DNA from: Pseudomonas putida
GTDB taxonomy: Bacteria; Pseudomonadota; Gammaproteobacteria; Pseudomonadales; Pseudomonadaceae
Length of the DNA: 64,000 nucleotides
Assembly: GCF_003228315.1 (NCBI RefSeq)
Contig: NZ_CP029693.1
Coordinates: 62,001-126,000, forward strand
Direction of reading: 5' to 3'
In this document: positions 35,173 to 44,635 of the stretch, in pieces
Numbering within the stretch: the first letter of the stretch is position 1
How the letters are laid out: each line of letters opens with the position of its first letter
The notes under the pieces: model-generated
The model's database searches: none
What the model was told of the DNA's origin: nothing
What the model saw: only the letters and a program-made list of their open reading frames with translations
Program-made: the position numbers and the translations under genes

Positions 35173-35976
35173 ATGGCCATTCAATTCAAGATCATCGAGC
35201 ACGTGGCAGTCGTCACACTCGATGCGCAACCAACGAACAATACGCTGAGCGTCAGCGACCTGATGCACCTGCGCAAGACGCTGGTGGCGTGCCAGGACGA
35301 TGAACAGGTGCGGGTCATCGTCCTGACCGGTGCCGGTGAGCGCGCGTTTTGCTGTGGCGCGAGCCAGAAAGAGTCGTCCTTGCCCGGGCGTGGCCACGTC
35401 GCCGGCTCATTGAAAAGCCGCGAGACCGAAGCCGAGGAGGGCGGCTACACACGTCTGTTCGACCTCAGCGACCTGGACATCTGGAAGCCGGTGATCGCCG
35501 CCATCAATGGCGCCTGTCTGGGCGGGGGCCTCGAACTCGCCCTGCAGTGTGATGTGCGCATCGCTGCGAGCGGGGCGACGTTCGGCTTGCCCGAAGTGCG
35601 GGATGCGACTATTCCGGCGGCTGGCGGCGTGCAGTATCTGATGCGCGCCGTAGCCACGGTCCACGCCATGAAAATGGCCCTGACGGGGGAGCCGATCAGC
35701 GCCGAGCACGCCTTGCGCATCGGCCTCATCGCAGAGCTGCTGCCTCAGGAAAATCTCCTGTCGACCGCTCTGGACCTGGCCGTTCGCATCGCGGCCAACG
35801 GCCCGCTGGCGGTGCAGTCGATCAAGCGACTGGCGCTGCAGGCAGCCCACATGGCACCCCGGGATTTCGCGTCCCAGGCCCACCTGCACTGGGGACTGCT
35901 GCGCGACAGTCTGGACCATGCCGAAGGGCGCGAGGCCATGGCCGAGAACCGTTCCCCCAAATACACCGGCGCCTGA
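35173..35976 (+). CDS. Enoyl-CoA hydratase/isomerase (crotonase family)
   Basis: 267 residues. Crotonase fold with the oxyanion loop around CCGAS and the GGG block NGACLGGGLELALQCD. Both hydratase acids are present with the family's exact 20-residue spacing: Glu121 in GGGLELA and Glu141 in FGLPEVRD. The ATG at 35173 follows AGGAG with eight bases of spacing; the longer frame is not needed. It lies 50 bp after the racemase and 60 bp before the ligase gene, in one operon. It would hydrate a trans-2-enoyl-CoA, perhaps at a different chain length than the MaoC pair. Confidence 0.9.
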   Translation: MAIQFKIIEHVAVVTLDAQPTNNTLSVSDLMHLRKTLVACQDDEQVRVIVLTGAGERAFCCGASQKESSLPGRGHVAGSLKSRETEAEEGGYTRLFDLSDLDIWKPVIAAINGACLGGGLELALQCDVRIAASGATFGLPEVRDATIPAAGGVQYLMRAVATVHAMKMALTGEPISAEHALRIGLIAELLPQENLLSTALDLAVRIAANGPLAVQSIKRLALQAAHMAPRDFASQAHLHWGLLRDSLDHAEGREAMAENRSPKYTGA

Positions 35977-36036
35977 CGTTGCGTCATACCGCCGCGCGCG
36001 TCCTTGCCTGACAACAATAATTCACAGGAGAGCCAC

Positions 36037-37593
36037 ATGTATCTGACCCAAGGGCTGCACCGCATGCTGCAGCAACAACCCCATGCCCTGGCGACGGTCA
36101 ATCGCGACCGGCGCCACACTTACGCGCAACTGACCGAGCGGGTCGCCCGTCTTGCCGGTGCCCTGCAAAACCTGGGCATGGCATCGGGTGACCGGGTGGG
36201 TCTGCTGGGCCTGAACTCCGACCGTTTCCTGGAGTATTACCTGGCCACCTGGTGGGGCGGCGGCGTGGTCAACCCGGTCAATATCCGCTGGAGCGTGCCG
36301 GAAATCGTCTACTCGCTGGACGATTGCGACACCCGCATCCTGTTAATCGACGACACTTTCCTGCCGATGGCCGAGGCCATCGCCGGCTCGGCCAGGGTAC
36401 GGCCATTGCTGATCCACATCGGCGATGGTCCGGCGCCCGAGGGCATGTTGTCCTACGAGCAACTGATCCGTGAGGCGATACCGGTCGATGATGCGTTCCG
36501 CGGGGGCGACGACCTGGCCAGCATCCTCTACACCGGTGGCACCACCGGCAAGCCAAAAGGCGTGATGCAATCGCACATGAACCTGTGGACGGCGGCCGTG
36601 GCCCGCGCGGCGGATGTGCCGGTGCCGGCTGATGCGCTGACCCTGCACATTGCGCCGATGTTTCATCTGGCGGCGCTGTCGCGGGTGATCCTGATCTCGC
36701 TGCTCGGTTTGCCAAGCATCTTTGTCCCCGCTTTCGATGCCCTGGACGTGATGCAGACCATCGAGCGCGAGCGGATCACCGACATCCTGATCGTGCCGAC
36801 CATGTTGCAGGCGCTGATCATGCACCCACAGTTCCCCCGGCATGACCTCGGCTGCCTGCGCAGCCTGACTTACGGGGCTTCACCGATTGCCGTGCCCTTG
36901 CTGGAAATGGCCCTCAAGGCCTTGCCCGACGTCGAGTTCACCCAGGGTTACGGCATGACTGAGGCGGCGCCGCCGATCACCGCCAACGGCCCGGAAAATC
37001 ATGGACCCGAGGGCATCGCCAATGGCCGATTGCGTTCGGCCGGGCGGCCGGGACTTGGTGTGACCGTGCGCATCGTTGATGAGCACGACAATGAGGTTCC
37101 CAGGGGAACGGTCGGCGAAGTGGTGGTGCGCGGCCCGAACATCATGCTCGGCTACTGGAACAAACCCGAGGAAACCGCCCAGGTCCTGCGGGGCGGCTGG
37201 ATGCACACCGGCGACGGTGCCTACATGGATGAGGACGGGTATCTCTACATCGTCGACCGCTTCAAGGACATGATCGTCAGCGGTGGCGAGAACGTGTATT
37301 CCGGCGAGGTCGAGAGTGCCATCGCCAGTCACCCGGCGGTCGCGGCCTGTGCGGTGATCGGCATTCCCTGCCAGCAATGGGGCGAGGCGGTGCATGCGGT
37401 GATCGTGCTTCGGCCGGATCAGAACGTGGTGGGCACGGAGATCATCGAACATTGCCGCCGCCAGATCGCCGGCTACAAGACGCCCAAGACCGTCGAGTTC
37501 CGCGCCGCCTTGCCGCTGTCGGGCGCCGGCAAGGTGCTCAAGCGCGACCTGCGCGAACCGTTCTGGGCCGGCAAGGACCGAGGCGTCAGCTGA
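36037..37593 (+). CDS. Acyl-CoA synthetase (AMP-forming)
   Basis: 518 residues. ANL-superfamily ligase: the P-loop-like LYTGGTTGKPKGVMQSH, the adenylation motif TQGYGMTEAAPPIT, the hinge VDRFKDMIVSGGENVYSGEVE and the C-terminal Lys in SGAGKVLKRDLREPFW. It activates a carboxylic acid to its CoA thioester via an acyl-AMP. Start at 36037 follows CAGGAG. In this operon it would activate the acid formed by the alcohol and aldehyde dehydrogenases at 46958-49423. Substrate specificity is unknown. Confidence 0.9.
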   Translation: MYLTQGLHRMLQQQPHALATVNRDRRHTYAQLTERVARLAGALQNLGMASGDRVGLLGLNSDRFLEYYLATWWGGGVVNPVNIRWSVPEIVYSLDDCDTRILLIDDTFLPMAEAIAGSARVRPLLIHIGDGPAPEGMLSYEQLIREAIPVDDAFRGGDDLASILYTGGTTGKPKGVMQSHMNLWTAAVARAADVPVPADALTLHIAPMFHLAALSRVILISLLGLPSIFVPAFDALDVMQTIERERITDILIVPTMLQALIMHPQFPRHDLGCLRSLTYGASPIAVPLLEMALKALPDVEFTQGYGMTEAAPPITANGPENHGPEGIANGRLRSAGRPGLGVTVRIVDEHDNEVPRGTVGEVVVRGPNIMLGYWNKPEETAQVLRGGWMHTGDGAYMDEDGYLYIVDRFKDMIVSGGENVYSGEVESAIASHPAVAACAVIGIPCQQWGEAVHAVIVLRPDQNVVGTEIIEHCRRQIAGYKTPKTVEFRAALPLSGAGKVLKRDLREPFWAGKDRGVS

Positions 37594-37603
37594 GCACAAA
37601 AAC

Positions 37604-38437
37604 CTGTAGGAGCGAGCCTGCTCGCGATGGCGGTGTGTCAGTCACTGTCGATGTTGAATGTGCCGGCCTCATCGCGAGCAGGCTCGCTCCCACAGTGATC
37701 GGTGGCGGTCGCCGGATTTGTGTTCGCTGAATATCAAAACTGTAGGAGCGAGCCTGCTCGCGATGGCGGTGGGTCAGTCACTGTCGATGTTGAATGTGCC
37801 GGCCTCATCGCGAGCAGGCTCGCTCCCACAGGGATCGGTGGCGGTCGCCGGATTTGTGTTCGCTGAATATCAAAACTGTAGGAGCGAGCCTGCTCGCGAT
37901 AGCGGTGTGTCAGTCACTGTCGATGTTGAATGTGCCGGCCTCATCGCGAGCAGGCTCGCTCCCACAGGGATCGGTGGTGGTCGCCGGATTTGTGTTCGCT
38001 GAATATCAAAACTGTAGGAGCGAGCCTGCTCGCGATAGCGGTGTGTCAGTCACTGTCGATGTTGAATGTGCCGGCCTCATCGCGAGCAGGCTCGCTCCCA
38101 CAGGGATCGGTGGCGGTCGCCGGATTTGTGTTCGCTGAATATCAAAACTGTAGGAGCGAGCCTGCTCGCGATAGCGGTGTGTCAGTCACTGTCGATGTTG
38201 AATGTGCCGATCTCTTCGCGAGCAGGCTCACTCCCACAGGGATCGGTGGCGGTCGCCGGATTTGTGTTCGCTGAATATCAAAACTGTAGGAGCGAGCCTG
38301 CTCGCGATAGCGGTGTGTCAGTCACTGTCGATGTTGAATGTGCCGGCCTCATCGCGAGCCTGCTCGCGATAGCGGTGTGTCAGTCACTGCCGATGTTGAA
38401 TGTGCCGACCTCTTCGCGAGCAGGCTCACTCCCACAG
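37604..38437. repeat. Tandem array of REPIN-containing 136-bp units (six units)
   Basis: Left ends of the REP core CTGTAGGAGCGAGCC are at 37604, 37740, 37876, 38012, 38148 and 38284, a period of exactly 136 bp. Each unit holds an inverted REP pair plus a ~45-bp linker ending in GTTCGCTGAATATCAAAA. The sixth has an internal partial duplication (the REP arm is read twice, at ~38284 and ~38356) and a divergent end at ~38437. Units differ by one or a few bases only. This fills the 966-bp gap between the ligase and the acyl-CoA dehydrogenase genes; open frames in it are artefacts. Confidence 0.92.
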
Positions 38438-38462
38438 GGATTGTGCGCTGCCGACCTTCCAG

Positions 38463-38483
38463 CGCTACCCGATCCGGGTGGCG
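38463..38483 (+). promoter_or_regulatory. Shared palindromic operator, site d (acyl-CoA dehydrogenase/thiolase unit)
   Basis: Core CTACCCGATCCGGGTGG with CG flanks (first arm has one change, T for C), 76 bp upstream of the start at 38560. It lies just after the tandem array. Confidence 0.75.
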
Positions 38484-38559
38484 AGTATCCCCACCCCCCT
38501 CAATACATTGGGCTCACGTACCAGGCGCACACCGGCCTGGCCATTCATTGGAGAGCCCG

Positions 38560-39699
38560 ATGCATATCAACCGTACCGTGTACCGTGAAGACCACGAAAT
38601 GCTGCGTGAAACCGCGCGGCGTTTCTTCGAGCGTGAATGCCTGCCCAAGCAGGCGCAGTGGGACGAGGCCGGGCAGGTCGACCGTGAGACCTGGCTCAAG
38701 GCCGGTCGCCACAACCTGCTGTGCCTCACCGTGCCGACCGAGTACGGCGGTGGTGGCGGTGACTTCGGGCACTCGGCGGTATTGATCGAAGAGCTGTACC
38801 GCGCCGGTGTCTCGGGCTGGAGCCTGGGGGTGCATTCGGACATCGTCGCGCCGTACATCGTGCGCCTGGGCACCGAAGAGCAGAAGCACAAATGGCTGCC
38901 GAAAATCTGCACCGGCGAAACCGTGCTGGCGGTGGCGATGACCGAGCCGGGCACCGGTTCCGATCTGAAGGCGATCCGCACCACCGCCGTGCGTGACGGC
39001 GACGAGTGGGTGATCAACGGCAGCAAGACCTTCATCAGCAATGGCCTGACCTGCGACATGGTGGTGGTCGTGTGCAAGACCGACCCGAGCGCCGGGGCCA
39101 AGGGGTGCAGCCTGATCATGGTCGAGTGCGACCGCGAAGGCTTCCGTCGTGGCCGCAAGCTGGAAAAGGTCGGCCAGCACGCCGCCGATACCGCCGAGCT
39201 GTTCTTCGACAACGTTCGCGTACCGGTGGGCAATCTGCTGGGCGAGGAAAACCGCGGCTTCATGCACCTGATGGAAGAGTTGCCCCAGGAACGCCTGGTC
39301 ATCGCCCTGTACAGCGCCGCCAAGCTCGAACGCCTGCTGGAGCAGACCGTCGAGTACGTGAAGGACCGCAAGGCTTTCAACCAGACCGTGTGGGACTTCC
39401 AGAACACCAAATTCAAGCTGGCCGACATCAAGGCCCAGGCCACCGCCGTGCGCCTGACCATCGACCACTACATCGGCGAACACATGCGTCGCCGCCTCAC
39501 GGTGCAGGAGTCGGCCATCGCCAAGCTCTTCGCCACCGAGACCCTGTGCAAGTGCATCGACGACATGGTCCAGCTGCATGGCGGCTACGGCTACATGATG
39601 GAGTACCCGATCGCCCGGGCCTTCGTCGACATGCGCGTGACGCGGGTCTTCGGTGGCACCAGCGAAGTACTGCGCGAACTGATCGCGCGCCAGTTGTGA
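38560..39699 (+). CDS. Acyl-CoA dehydrogenase
   Basis: 379 residues, co-linear with and clearly homologous to the gene at 29569 (MHINRTVYREDHEMLRETARRFFERECLPKQAQWD versus MHIARTVFRDDHEMFRTTVRRFFERECLPRQAEWD). The middle-domain AMTEPGTGSDLKAIRTTAVRDGDEWVINGSKTF is the same; the end is GGTSEVLRELIARQL. The start at 38560 follows GGAGAG and equals the paralog's first residue; frames starting further upstream are translated REP. The Glu in LLEQTVEYVKDRKAFNQTVW is the likely catalytic base. It begins a two-gene unit with the SCP2-type thiolase. Confidence 0.9.
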   Translation: MHINRTVYREDHEMLRETARRFFERECLPKQAQWDEAGQVDRETWLKAGRHNLLCLTVPTEYGGGGGDFGHSAVLIEELYRAGVSGWSLGVHSDIVAPYIVRLGTEEQKHKWLPKICTGETVLAVAMTEPGTGSDLKAIRTTAVRDGDEWVINGSKTFISNGLTCDMVVVVCKTDPSAGAKGCSLIMVECDREGFRRGRKLEKVGQHAADTAELFFDNVRVPVGNLLGEENRGFMHLMEELPQERLVIALYSAAKLERLLEQTVEYVKDRKAFNQTVWDFQNTKFKLADIKAQATAVRLTIDHYIGEHMRRRLTVQESAIAKLFATETLCKCIDDMVQLHGGYGYMMEYPIARAFVDMRVTRVFGGTSEVLRELIARQL

Positions 39700-39726
39700 T
39701 CCTCCCCCTCATTTTCAGGTGACAGC

Positions 39727-40929
39727 ATGAGCGAAAAAGTACTGGTGGCCGGGGTTGGCATGATCCCGTTCCGCAAGCCCAGCGACAGTCCGACCTATGT
39801 ACAGATGGGCGCCGAAGCGGTGCGCCTGGCCCTGGCCGATGCCGGGATCGATTACCGCCTGGTCCAGGAGGCGTACGCCGGTTACGTCTATGGCGATTCC
39901 ACCTGCGGCCAGACCGTGCTCTACGAAGTGGGCATGACCGGGATCCCGGTGGTCAACGTCAACAACAACTGCTCCACCGGTTCCACCGCGCTGTTTCTGG
40001 CGCGCAAGGCCATCGAGTCCGGCGCCGTCGATTGCGTGTTGGCGGTGGGTTTCGAACAGATGCAGGCCGGGGCGCTGAAGTCCCACTGGGATGACCGCCC
40101 GCCGACCCGCGAGCGCTTCCTGCCGATCTTGCGTGGCCTGACCGCCGACATGGAGGGCATGCCTCAGGCCATCCGCACCTTTGGCGGTGCGGGACGTGAG
40201 TACATGCACAAATACGGCACTAAAGTGCAAACCTTCGCCGCTGTACGCGCCAAGGCCAGCCGCCATGCCGCCAACAACCCGCTCGCCTTGTTTCGCAAGG
40301 TGCTCAGCGTCGAAGACGTGATGAATGACCCGGTGATCCTGCCGGGTGTCATGACCCGCCTGATGGCCTGTCCGCCCACCTGCGGGGGTGCCGCAGCGAT
40401 CCTGGTGTCCGAGCGTTTTGCGAAAAAACATGGCCTGCGCCGTGACGTGGAAATCGTCGCCCAGGCGATGACCACCGACACCCCCGAATCCTTCAATTTC
40501 GAACAGCCATCAATGCTCGATTGGGTCGGCACCCACATGACCCATGCCGCTGTGAGTCAGGTGTACGAGAAGGCTGGGGTCGGTCCGCAGGATATCGATG
40601 TGTGTGAACTCCACGACTGCTTCGCCCAGAACGAAGTGATCTGCTACGAATCCCTGGGCTTTTGCCCCGAGGGTGGCGCCGAGAAGTTCGTGATGGATGG
40701 CGACAACACCTATGGCGGACAGATCGTCGTCAATCCGTCCGGCGGCCTGCTGTCCAAGGGGCACCCATTGGGCGCCACCGGCCTGGCGCAGTGCTTTGAG
40801 CTGACCCGACAACTGCGCGGCAACGCCGAGCAGCGTCAGGTCGACGGCGCGCGCCTGGCCATGGCGCACAACCTCGGGCTGGGCGGCGCGTGCGTTGTAA
40901 CCCTCTATGGAAAAACCACTGGGCTTTGA
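39727..40929 (+). CDS. SCP2-type thiolase (lipid-transfer protein family)
   Basis: 400 residues, paralog of the gene at 28356. It keeps the nucleophile Cys in NNNCSTGSTALF, HDCFAQNEV, GGLLSKGHPLGATGLAQ and the second Cys in GLGGACVV. It would cleave a branched 3-ketoacyl-CoA or catalyse the retro-aldol alternative known for Ltp proteins. It is 27 bp after its acyl-CoA dehydrogenase. Two dehydrogenase-thiolase pairs in one region suggest two rounds of chain shortening or different substrate lengths. Confidence 0.88.
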   Translation: MSEKVLVAGVGMIPFRKPSDSPTYVQMGAEAVRLALADAGIDYRLVQEAYAGYVYGDSTCGQTVLYEVGMTGIPVVNVNNNCSTGSTALFLARKAIESGAVDCVLAVGFEQMQAGALKSHWDDRPPTRERFLPILRGLTADMEGMPQAIRTFGGAGREYMHKYGTKVQTFAAVRAKASRHAANNPLALFRKVLSVEDVMNDPVILPGVMTRLMACPPTCGGAAAILVSERFAKKHGLRRDVEIVAQAMTTDTPESFNFEQPSMLDWVGTHMTHAAVSQVYEKAGVGPQDIDVCELHDCFAQNEVICYESLGFCPEGGAEKFVMDGDNTYGGQIVVNPSGGLLSKGHPLGATGLAQCFELTRQLRGNAEQRQVDGARLAMAHNLGLGGACVVTLYGKTTGL

Positions 40930-40941
40930 CGGGCAAAAAAC

Positions 40942-41043
40942 TTGTAGGAGCGAGCCTGCTCGCGATGGACTCAAGCACACCGCGTTTAACCGGTAAGCAC
41001 GCGTCATCGTTGACGACCATCGCGAGCAGGCTCGCTCCTACAG
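40942..41043. repeat. REPIN (inverted REP pair)
   Basis: Inverted REP pair after the thiolase gene, starting CTTGTAGG instead of the usual CTGTAGG. Confidence 0.88.
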
Positions 41044-41135
41044 GGTATGTGTGTCACCGAGCGTAACGCCCGCCGGGCGCATCTCGATCCGGGCTGTTAC
41101 GCCACCCAAAACCTTGTGAAAACGCTCGATCCAAA

Positions 41136-41153
41136 TCACCCGTTCGGGTGTGA
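41136..41153 (+). promoter_or_regulatory. Short palindrome upstream of the DUF1302 gene, possible variant of the shared operator (site e)
   Basis: TCACCCGTTCGGGTGTGA, 63 bp before the start at 41217. It keeps CACCCG and CGGGTG but has a 2-bp centre instead of 3, so it is one base shorter than the other sites and less certain. Confidence 0.45.
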
Positions 41154-41216
41154 GGAGCCGAAGGGAGCCTCGCTAGCATGGGCTCTCACCACGCCATCCT
41201 TAACCGGAGAAACCGC

Positions 41217-43049
41217 ATGACAAAAACAACAATGCGCGGAGTCTTCCAGCCGAGTCTTCTGACCGTAGCTGTGACGATTGCCATTTGCGCGAGCACTCAA
41301 GCTCACGCCGTTGATTTCAACATCGGGGAGATTCAAGGGTCGTTCGATTCATCGCTGTCGGTCGGCGCCAGCTGGTCGACGAGCGACCCGGACAAGCAGT
41401 TCATCTCCAACTTCAACTCCCAGGGCGTGACCGGGGGCGAGTCCGCCTCGCGCACCACCGACGACAACCGCCTGAACTTCAAGAAGGGCGAGACCTTCTC
41501 GAAGATCTTCAAGGGCGTGCACGACCTGGAGCTGAAATACGGTGACAGCGGTGCCTTCGTGCGCGGCAAGTACTGGTACGACTTCGAGCTGATGGACGAG
41601 CACCGGCCGTTCTATGACATCGATGACAGTGGCCGGGATCGCGCCGCCAAGTCCTCGGGCGCGATGTTCCTCGACAGCTTCGTCTACCACAACTACAACC
41701 TCGGCGATCAGGTCGGCAACGTGCGCCTGGGCAAGCAGGTGGTGAGCTGGGGCGAAAGCACCTTCATCGGCAACTCGATCAACAGCATCAACCCGGTGGA
41801 CGTGGCGGCCCTGCGCCGCCCCGGCGCGGAAGTGAAGGAAGGCCTGATCCCGGTCAACCTGCTCTACGTGTCCCAGGGCCTGGCCGACAACATCACCGCC
41901 GAAGCGTTCTACCAGTTGGAGTGGGAAAAGTCGGTGGTCGACAACTGCGGCACCTTCTTCGGCAGCGACGGCGTACCGCAAGGTTGCAACGACCGCCTGG
42001 TGGTGGCCGGCCTCGACCTGCCACCGGGCGTGGCGCGCAACACCGGCGGCAACGCGGCCATCGCCGCCGGCACCGACGATGCGTTCATCCCGCGCCTGAA
42101 GGACAACGATGCCCGCGACGGCGGCCAGTATGGCCTGGCCTTGCGCTGGTACGTGCCGGAGCTCAACGACACCGAGTTCGGCGCCTACGCCATGAACTAC
42201 CACAGCCGCAGCCCGTTCCTGAGCATCAACCAGATGACCAGTGCCGCCGGCGGCGTGACCTCGGCGCGCAGCGTGCGCTACTTCATCGACTACCCGGAAG
42301 ACATCCGCCTGTACGGCCTGAGCTTCCAGACCAACGTCGAGGGCGTGTCGCTGGGTGGCGAGGTCAGCTACCGGCCGAACATGCCGCTGCAACTGAACAC
42401 CGCCGACCTGCTGTCGGCCGCCACCTTCGGCGCCACTTCGCCGCTGATCACCACCGGTTTCGCCGGGCGCAACCTCGGCGCCGAGGTCAACGGCTACAAG
42501 CGCATGCCGGTGACCCAGGCCCAGGTGACCGCCACGCAGTTCTTCGATCAGGTGCTGGGCGCCAGCCGCCTGACCCTGGTGGGCGAGGTCGGCTACAACC
42601 ACATCGGCGGCCTGGGCAAGGCCGACGGCTCGGACCTGCGCTTCGGTCGCAGCCCGGCCTTCGGTTCCGGTGAGCTGCAAGGCCCGGCTGGCGCCGCGAC
42701 CTGTGCCGGCACCGCCGTGGGCCTGCCCAACGCCAGCAACCCGGCACAGGAATGCAACGACAACGGCTTCTACACCAGCAACAGCTGGGGCTATCGCCTG
42801 CGCGGCAAGCTCGATTACCCGAACGTGATCGCCGGCATCAACCTGTCGCCGAACCTGGCCTGGTCCCATGACGTCGAGGGTTATGGCCCGAACTTCGATG
42901 AAGGTTCCAAAGCCGTCAGCCTGGGGCTGGATGCCGACTACCAGAACACCTACACCGCCAGCCTGAGTTACACCAACTACTTCGGTGGCGATTTCAATAC
43001 CAACGTCGATCGTGACTACGTCGCGCTCAGCTTTGGCGTGAATTTCTGA
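41217..43049 (+). CDS. DUF1302 family protein, outer-membrane-type beta-barrel
   Basis: 610 residues. A signal peptide ends around AICASTQAHA|VDF. The mature part begins FNIGEIQGSFDSSLSVGASW, with many aromatic-ended alternating strands and a final Phe (ALSFGVNF), as in outer-membrane beta-barrels. DUF1302 proteins occur with DUF1329 near degradation genes for hydrophobic compounds; the molecular role is not settled. The start at 41217 (MTKTTMRGVFQPS) gives the signal peptide directly. I expect it to help uptake or export of a lipid-like substrate. Confidence 0.85.
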   Translation: MTKTTMRGVFQPSLLTVAVTIAICASTQAHAVDFNIGEIQGSFDSSLSVGASWSTSDPDKQFISNFNSQGVTGGESASRTTDDNRLNFKKGETFSKIFKGVHDLELKYGDSGAFVRGKYWYDFELMDEHRPFYDIDDSGRDRAAKSSGAMFLDSFVYHNYNLGDQVGNVRLGKQVVSWGESTFIGNSINSINPVDVAALRRPGAEVKEGLIPVNLLYVSQGLADNITAEAFYQLEWEKSVVDNCGTFFGSDGVPQGCNDRLVVAGLDLPPGVARNTGGNAAIAAGTDDAFIPRLKDNDARDGGQYGLALRWYVPELNDTEFGAYAMNYHSRSPFLSINQMTSAAGGVTSARSVRYFIDYPEDIRLYGLSFQTNVEGVSLGGEVSYRPNMPLQLNTADLLSAATFGATSPLITTGFAGRNLGAEVNGYKRMPVTQAQVTATQFFDQVLGASRLTLVGEVGYNHIGGLGKADGSDLRFGRSPAFGSGELQGPAGAATCAGTAVGLPNASNPAQECNDNGFYTSNSWGYRLRGKLDYPNVIAGINLSPNLAWSHDVEGYGPNFDEGSKAVSLGLDADYQNTYTASLSYTNYFGGDFNTNVDRDYVALSFGVNF

Positions 43050-43075
43050 TGCAGTCCTGCCAGAGGTATTTAGAG

Positions 43076-44443
43076 ATGAACACACGTATTTTTCTGCGCG
43101 CTGGCGCACTGAGTCTGTCGCTGCTGGCCAGCGGTGTCATGGCTGCCGTCACCCCACAGGAAGCGGCCCAACTGGGCACCACCCTGACGCCTTTGGGCGC
43201 CCAGAAAGAAGGCAATGCCGATGGCAGCATCCCGGCCTGGACCGGTGGCCTGAAGCCCGGCGCGGCAGCGCTGGACAACGGCTTCCTCGGTGATCCGTTC
43301 GCCGGTGAAAAACCGCAGGTGGTGATCACCGCCGCCAACGCCGAGCAGTACAAGGACAAGCTGACCCCGGGCCAACTGGCGATGTTCAAGCGCTATCCGG
43401 ACAGCTACAAAATCCCGGTGTACAAGACCCAGCGCACCGCCGCCAACCCGCAGAACATCTATGACATTGCGAAAAAGAGCGCGGTGACCACCCAGCTGAC
43501 ACCCGACGGCAACGGCCTGCTGAACTTCGCGCAAACCCGTTACTACCCGTTCCCGATTCCGAAAAATGGCGTGGAGGTCTACTGGAACCACACCAACCGT
43601 TATCGCGGCGGCAACATGGAGCGCCAGGCGGCCCAGGCCGCACCGCAAACCAACGGTTCGTACTCCATCGTCGAGTACGAAGACAAGCTGGCGTTCCCGC
43701 AATTGATGGACGGCGTCGAGGGCGGGCAGGGCGATAACGTCCTGTACTACTACAAGCAGGAAATCACCGCACCGTCGCGGATGGCCGGCAGTGTGGTGCT
43801 GATCCACGAGACCATCGACCAGGTCAAGGAGCCGCGTCTGGCGTGGGTCTACAACGCCGGCCAGCGCCGCGTGCGTCGTGCACCGCAAGTGGCCTATGAC
43901 GGGCCGGGCAACGGTTCCGACGGCATGCGCACCGCCGACAACACCGACATGATGAACGGTGCGCCGGACCGTTATGACTGGAAGCTGGTGGGCAAGAAGG
44001 AGCTGTACATCCCCTACAACAACTACCGCTTGCAGTCGCCCAAGTTGAAATACGACGACATCATCAAGCCGGGGCATATCAATCAGGACCTGACCCGTTA
44101 CGAGCTGCATCGGGTCTGGCATGTCGAGGCCACGCTCAAGCCGGGCCAGCGTCACGTGTATGCCAAGCGCGACATGTATTTCGACGAAGACACCTGGCAA
44201 CTGGCGGAGGTCGATCACTATGACGGCCGCGGGCAGCTGTGGCGGGTGGCGGAAGGTTATGCGTTGAACGACTACGAGCGCGGTGCCTCCAACTTCGCCA
44301 TGATGGGGATCTATGACCTGATTGCCGGCCGCTACAACGTGCTGGCGATGACCAACCAGTCCAGGCATGCAACCACATACGGCATGACGGCGAAGATGAC
44401 TGACTTCACTCCGTCGGCGCTGCGTAACGCCGGGATTCGCTGA
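43076..44443 (+). CDS. DUF1329 family protein, exported
   Basis: 455 residues. Signal peptide LRAGALSLSLLASGVMA (about 1-24) followed by AVTPQEAAQLGTTLTPLGAQKEGNADGSIPAWTGG, the typical DUF1329 opening. The C-terminal half is rich in beta strands (YFDEDTWQLAEVDHYDGRGQLWRVAEGYA), reminiscent of lipid-binding outer-membrane proteins. It follows the DUF1302 gene by 26 bp and is co-transcribed. Functionally unassigned; its pairing with DUF1302 beside acyl-CoA enzymes suggests transport or sensing of a hydrophobic compound. Confidence 0.85.
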   Translation: MNTRIFLRAGALSLSLLASGVMAAVTPQEAAQLGTTLTPLGAQKEGNADGSIPAWTGGLKPGAAALDNGFLGDPFAGEKPQVVITAANAEQYKDKLTPGQLAMFKRYPDSYKIPVYKTQRTAANPQNIYDIAKKSAVTTQLTPDGNGLLNFAQTRYYPFPIPKNGVEVYWNHTNRYRGGNMERQAAQAAPQTNGSYSIVEYEDKLAFPQLMDGVEGGQGDNVLYYYKQEITAPSRMAGSVVLIHETIDQVKEPRLAWVYNAGQRRVRRAPQVAYDGPGNGSDGMRTADNTDMMNGAPDRYDWKLVGKKELYIPYNNYRLQSPKLKYDDIIKPGHINQDLTRYELHRVWHVEATLKPGQRHVYAKRDMYFDEDTWQLAEVDHYDGRGQLWRVAEGYALNDYERGASNFAMMGIYDLIAGRYNVLAMTNQSRHATTYGMTAKMTDFTPSALRNAGIR

Positions 44444-44451
44444 ACGCCCTT

Positions 44452-44553
44452 CTGTAGGAGCGAGCCTGCTCGCGATGGACTCGATAACACCGCGTTCACT
44501 CAGCACAAACGCGTAATCGTTCACGACCATCGCGAGCAGGCTCGCTCCTACAG
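44452..44553. repeat. REPIN (inverted REP pair)
   Basis: Inverted REP pair after the DUF1329 gene and directly before operator site f. Confidence 0.9.
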
Positions 44554-44558
44554 GGGAT

Positions 44559-44579
44559 AACCACCTGATGCGGGTGGCG
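44559..44579 (+). promoter_or_regulatory. Shared palindromic operator, site f (LAL regulator 2 gene)
   Basis: Core CCACCTGATGCGGGTGG, 56 bp upstream of the LAL2 start codon. An operator here means that this regulator is itself controlled by the same palindrome, by itself or by LAL1. Confidence 0.75.
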
Positions 44580-44635
44580 CGCGAATCGGCTGGCGGGCCA
44601 ATGATGGAATCCACTGTCCATCGGCGAGGTCCGTC

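Noticed and set aside
37604..38437. Possible CRISPR array
   Set aside because: The repeating unit is 136 bp with identical linkers rather than short repeats with unique spacers, there are no cas genes, and the repeat is the common Pseudomonas REP.
37658..38785. Repeated open frames of 114 and 239 residues in the 136-bp array
   Set aside because: They are frames through REP DNA, repeat every 136 bp and have no ribosome-binding site. The same peptide words (REQARSH, SEPARD, SRAGSL) appear at every REP.
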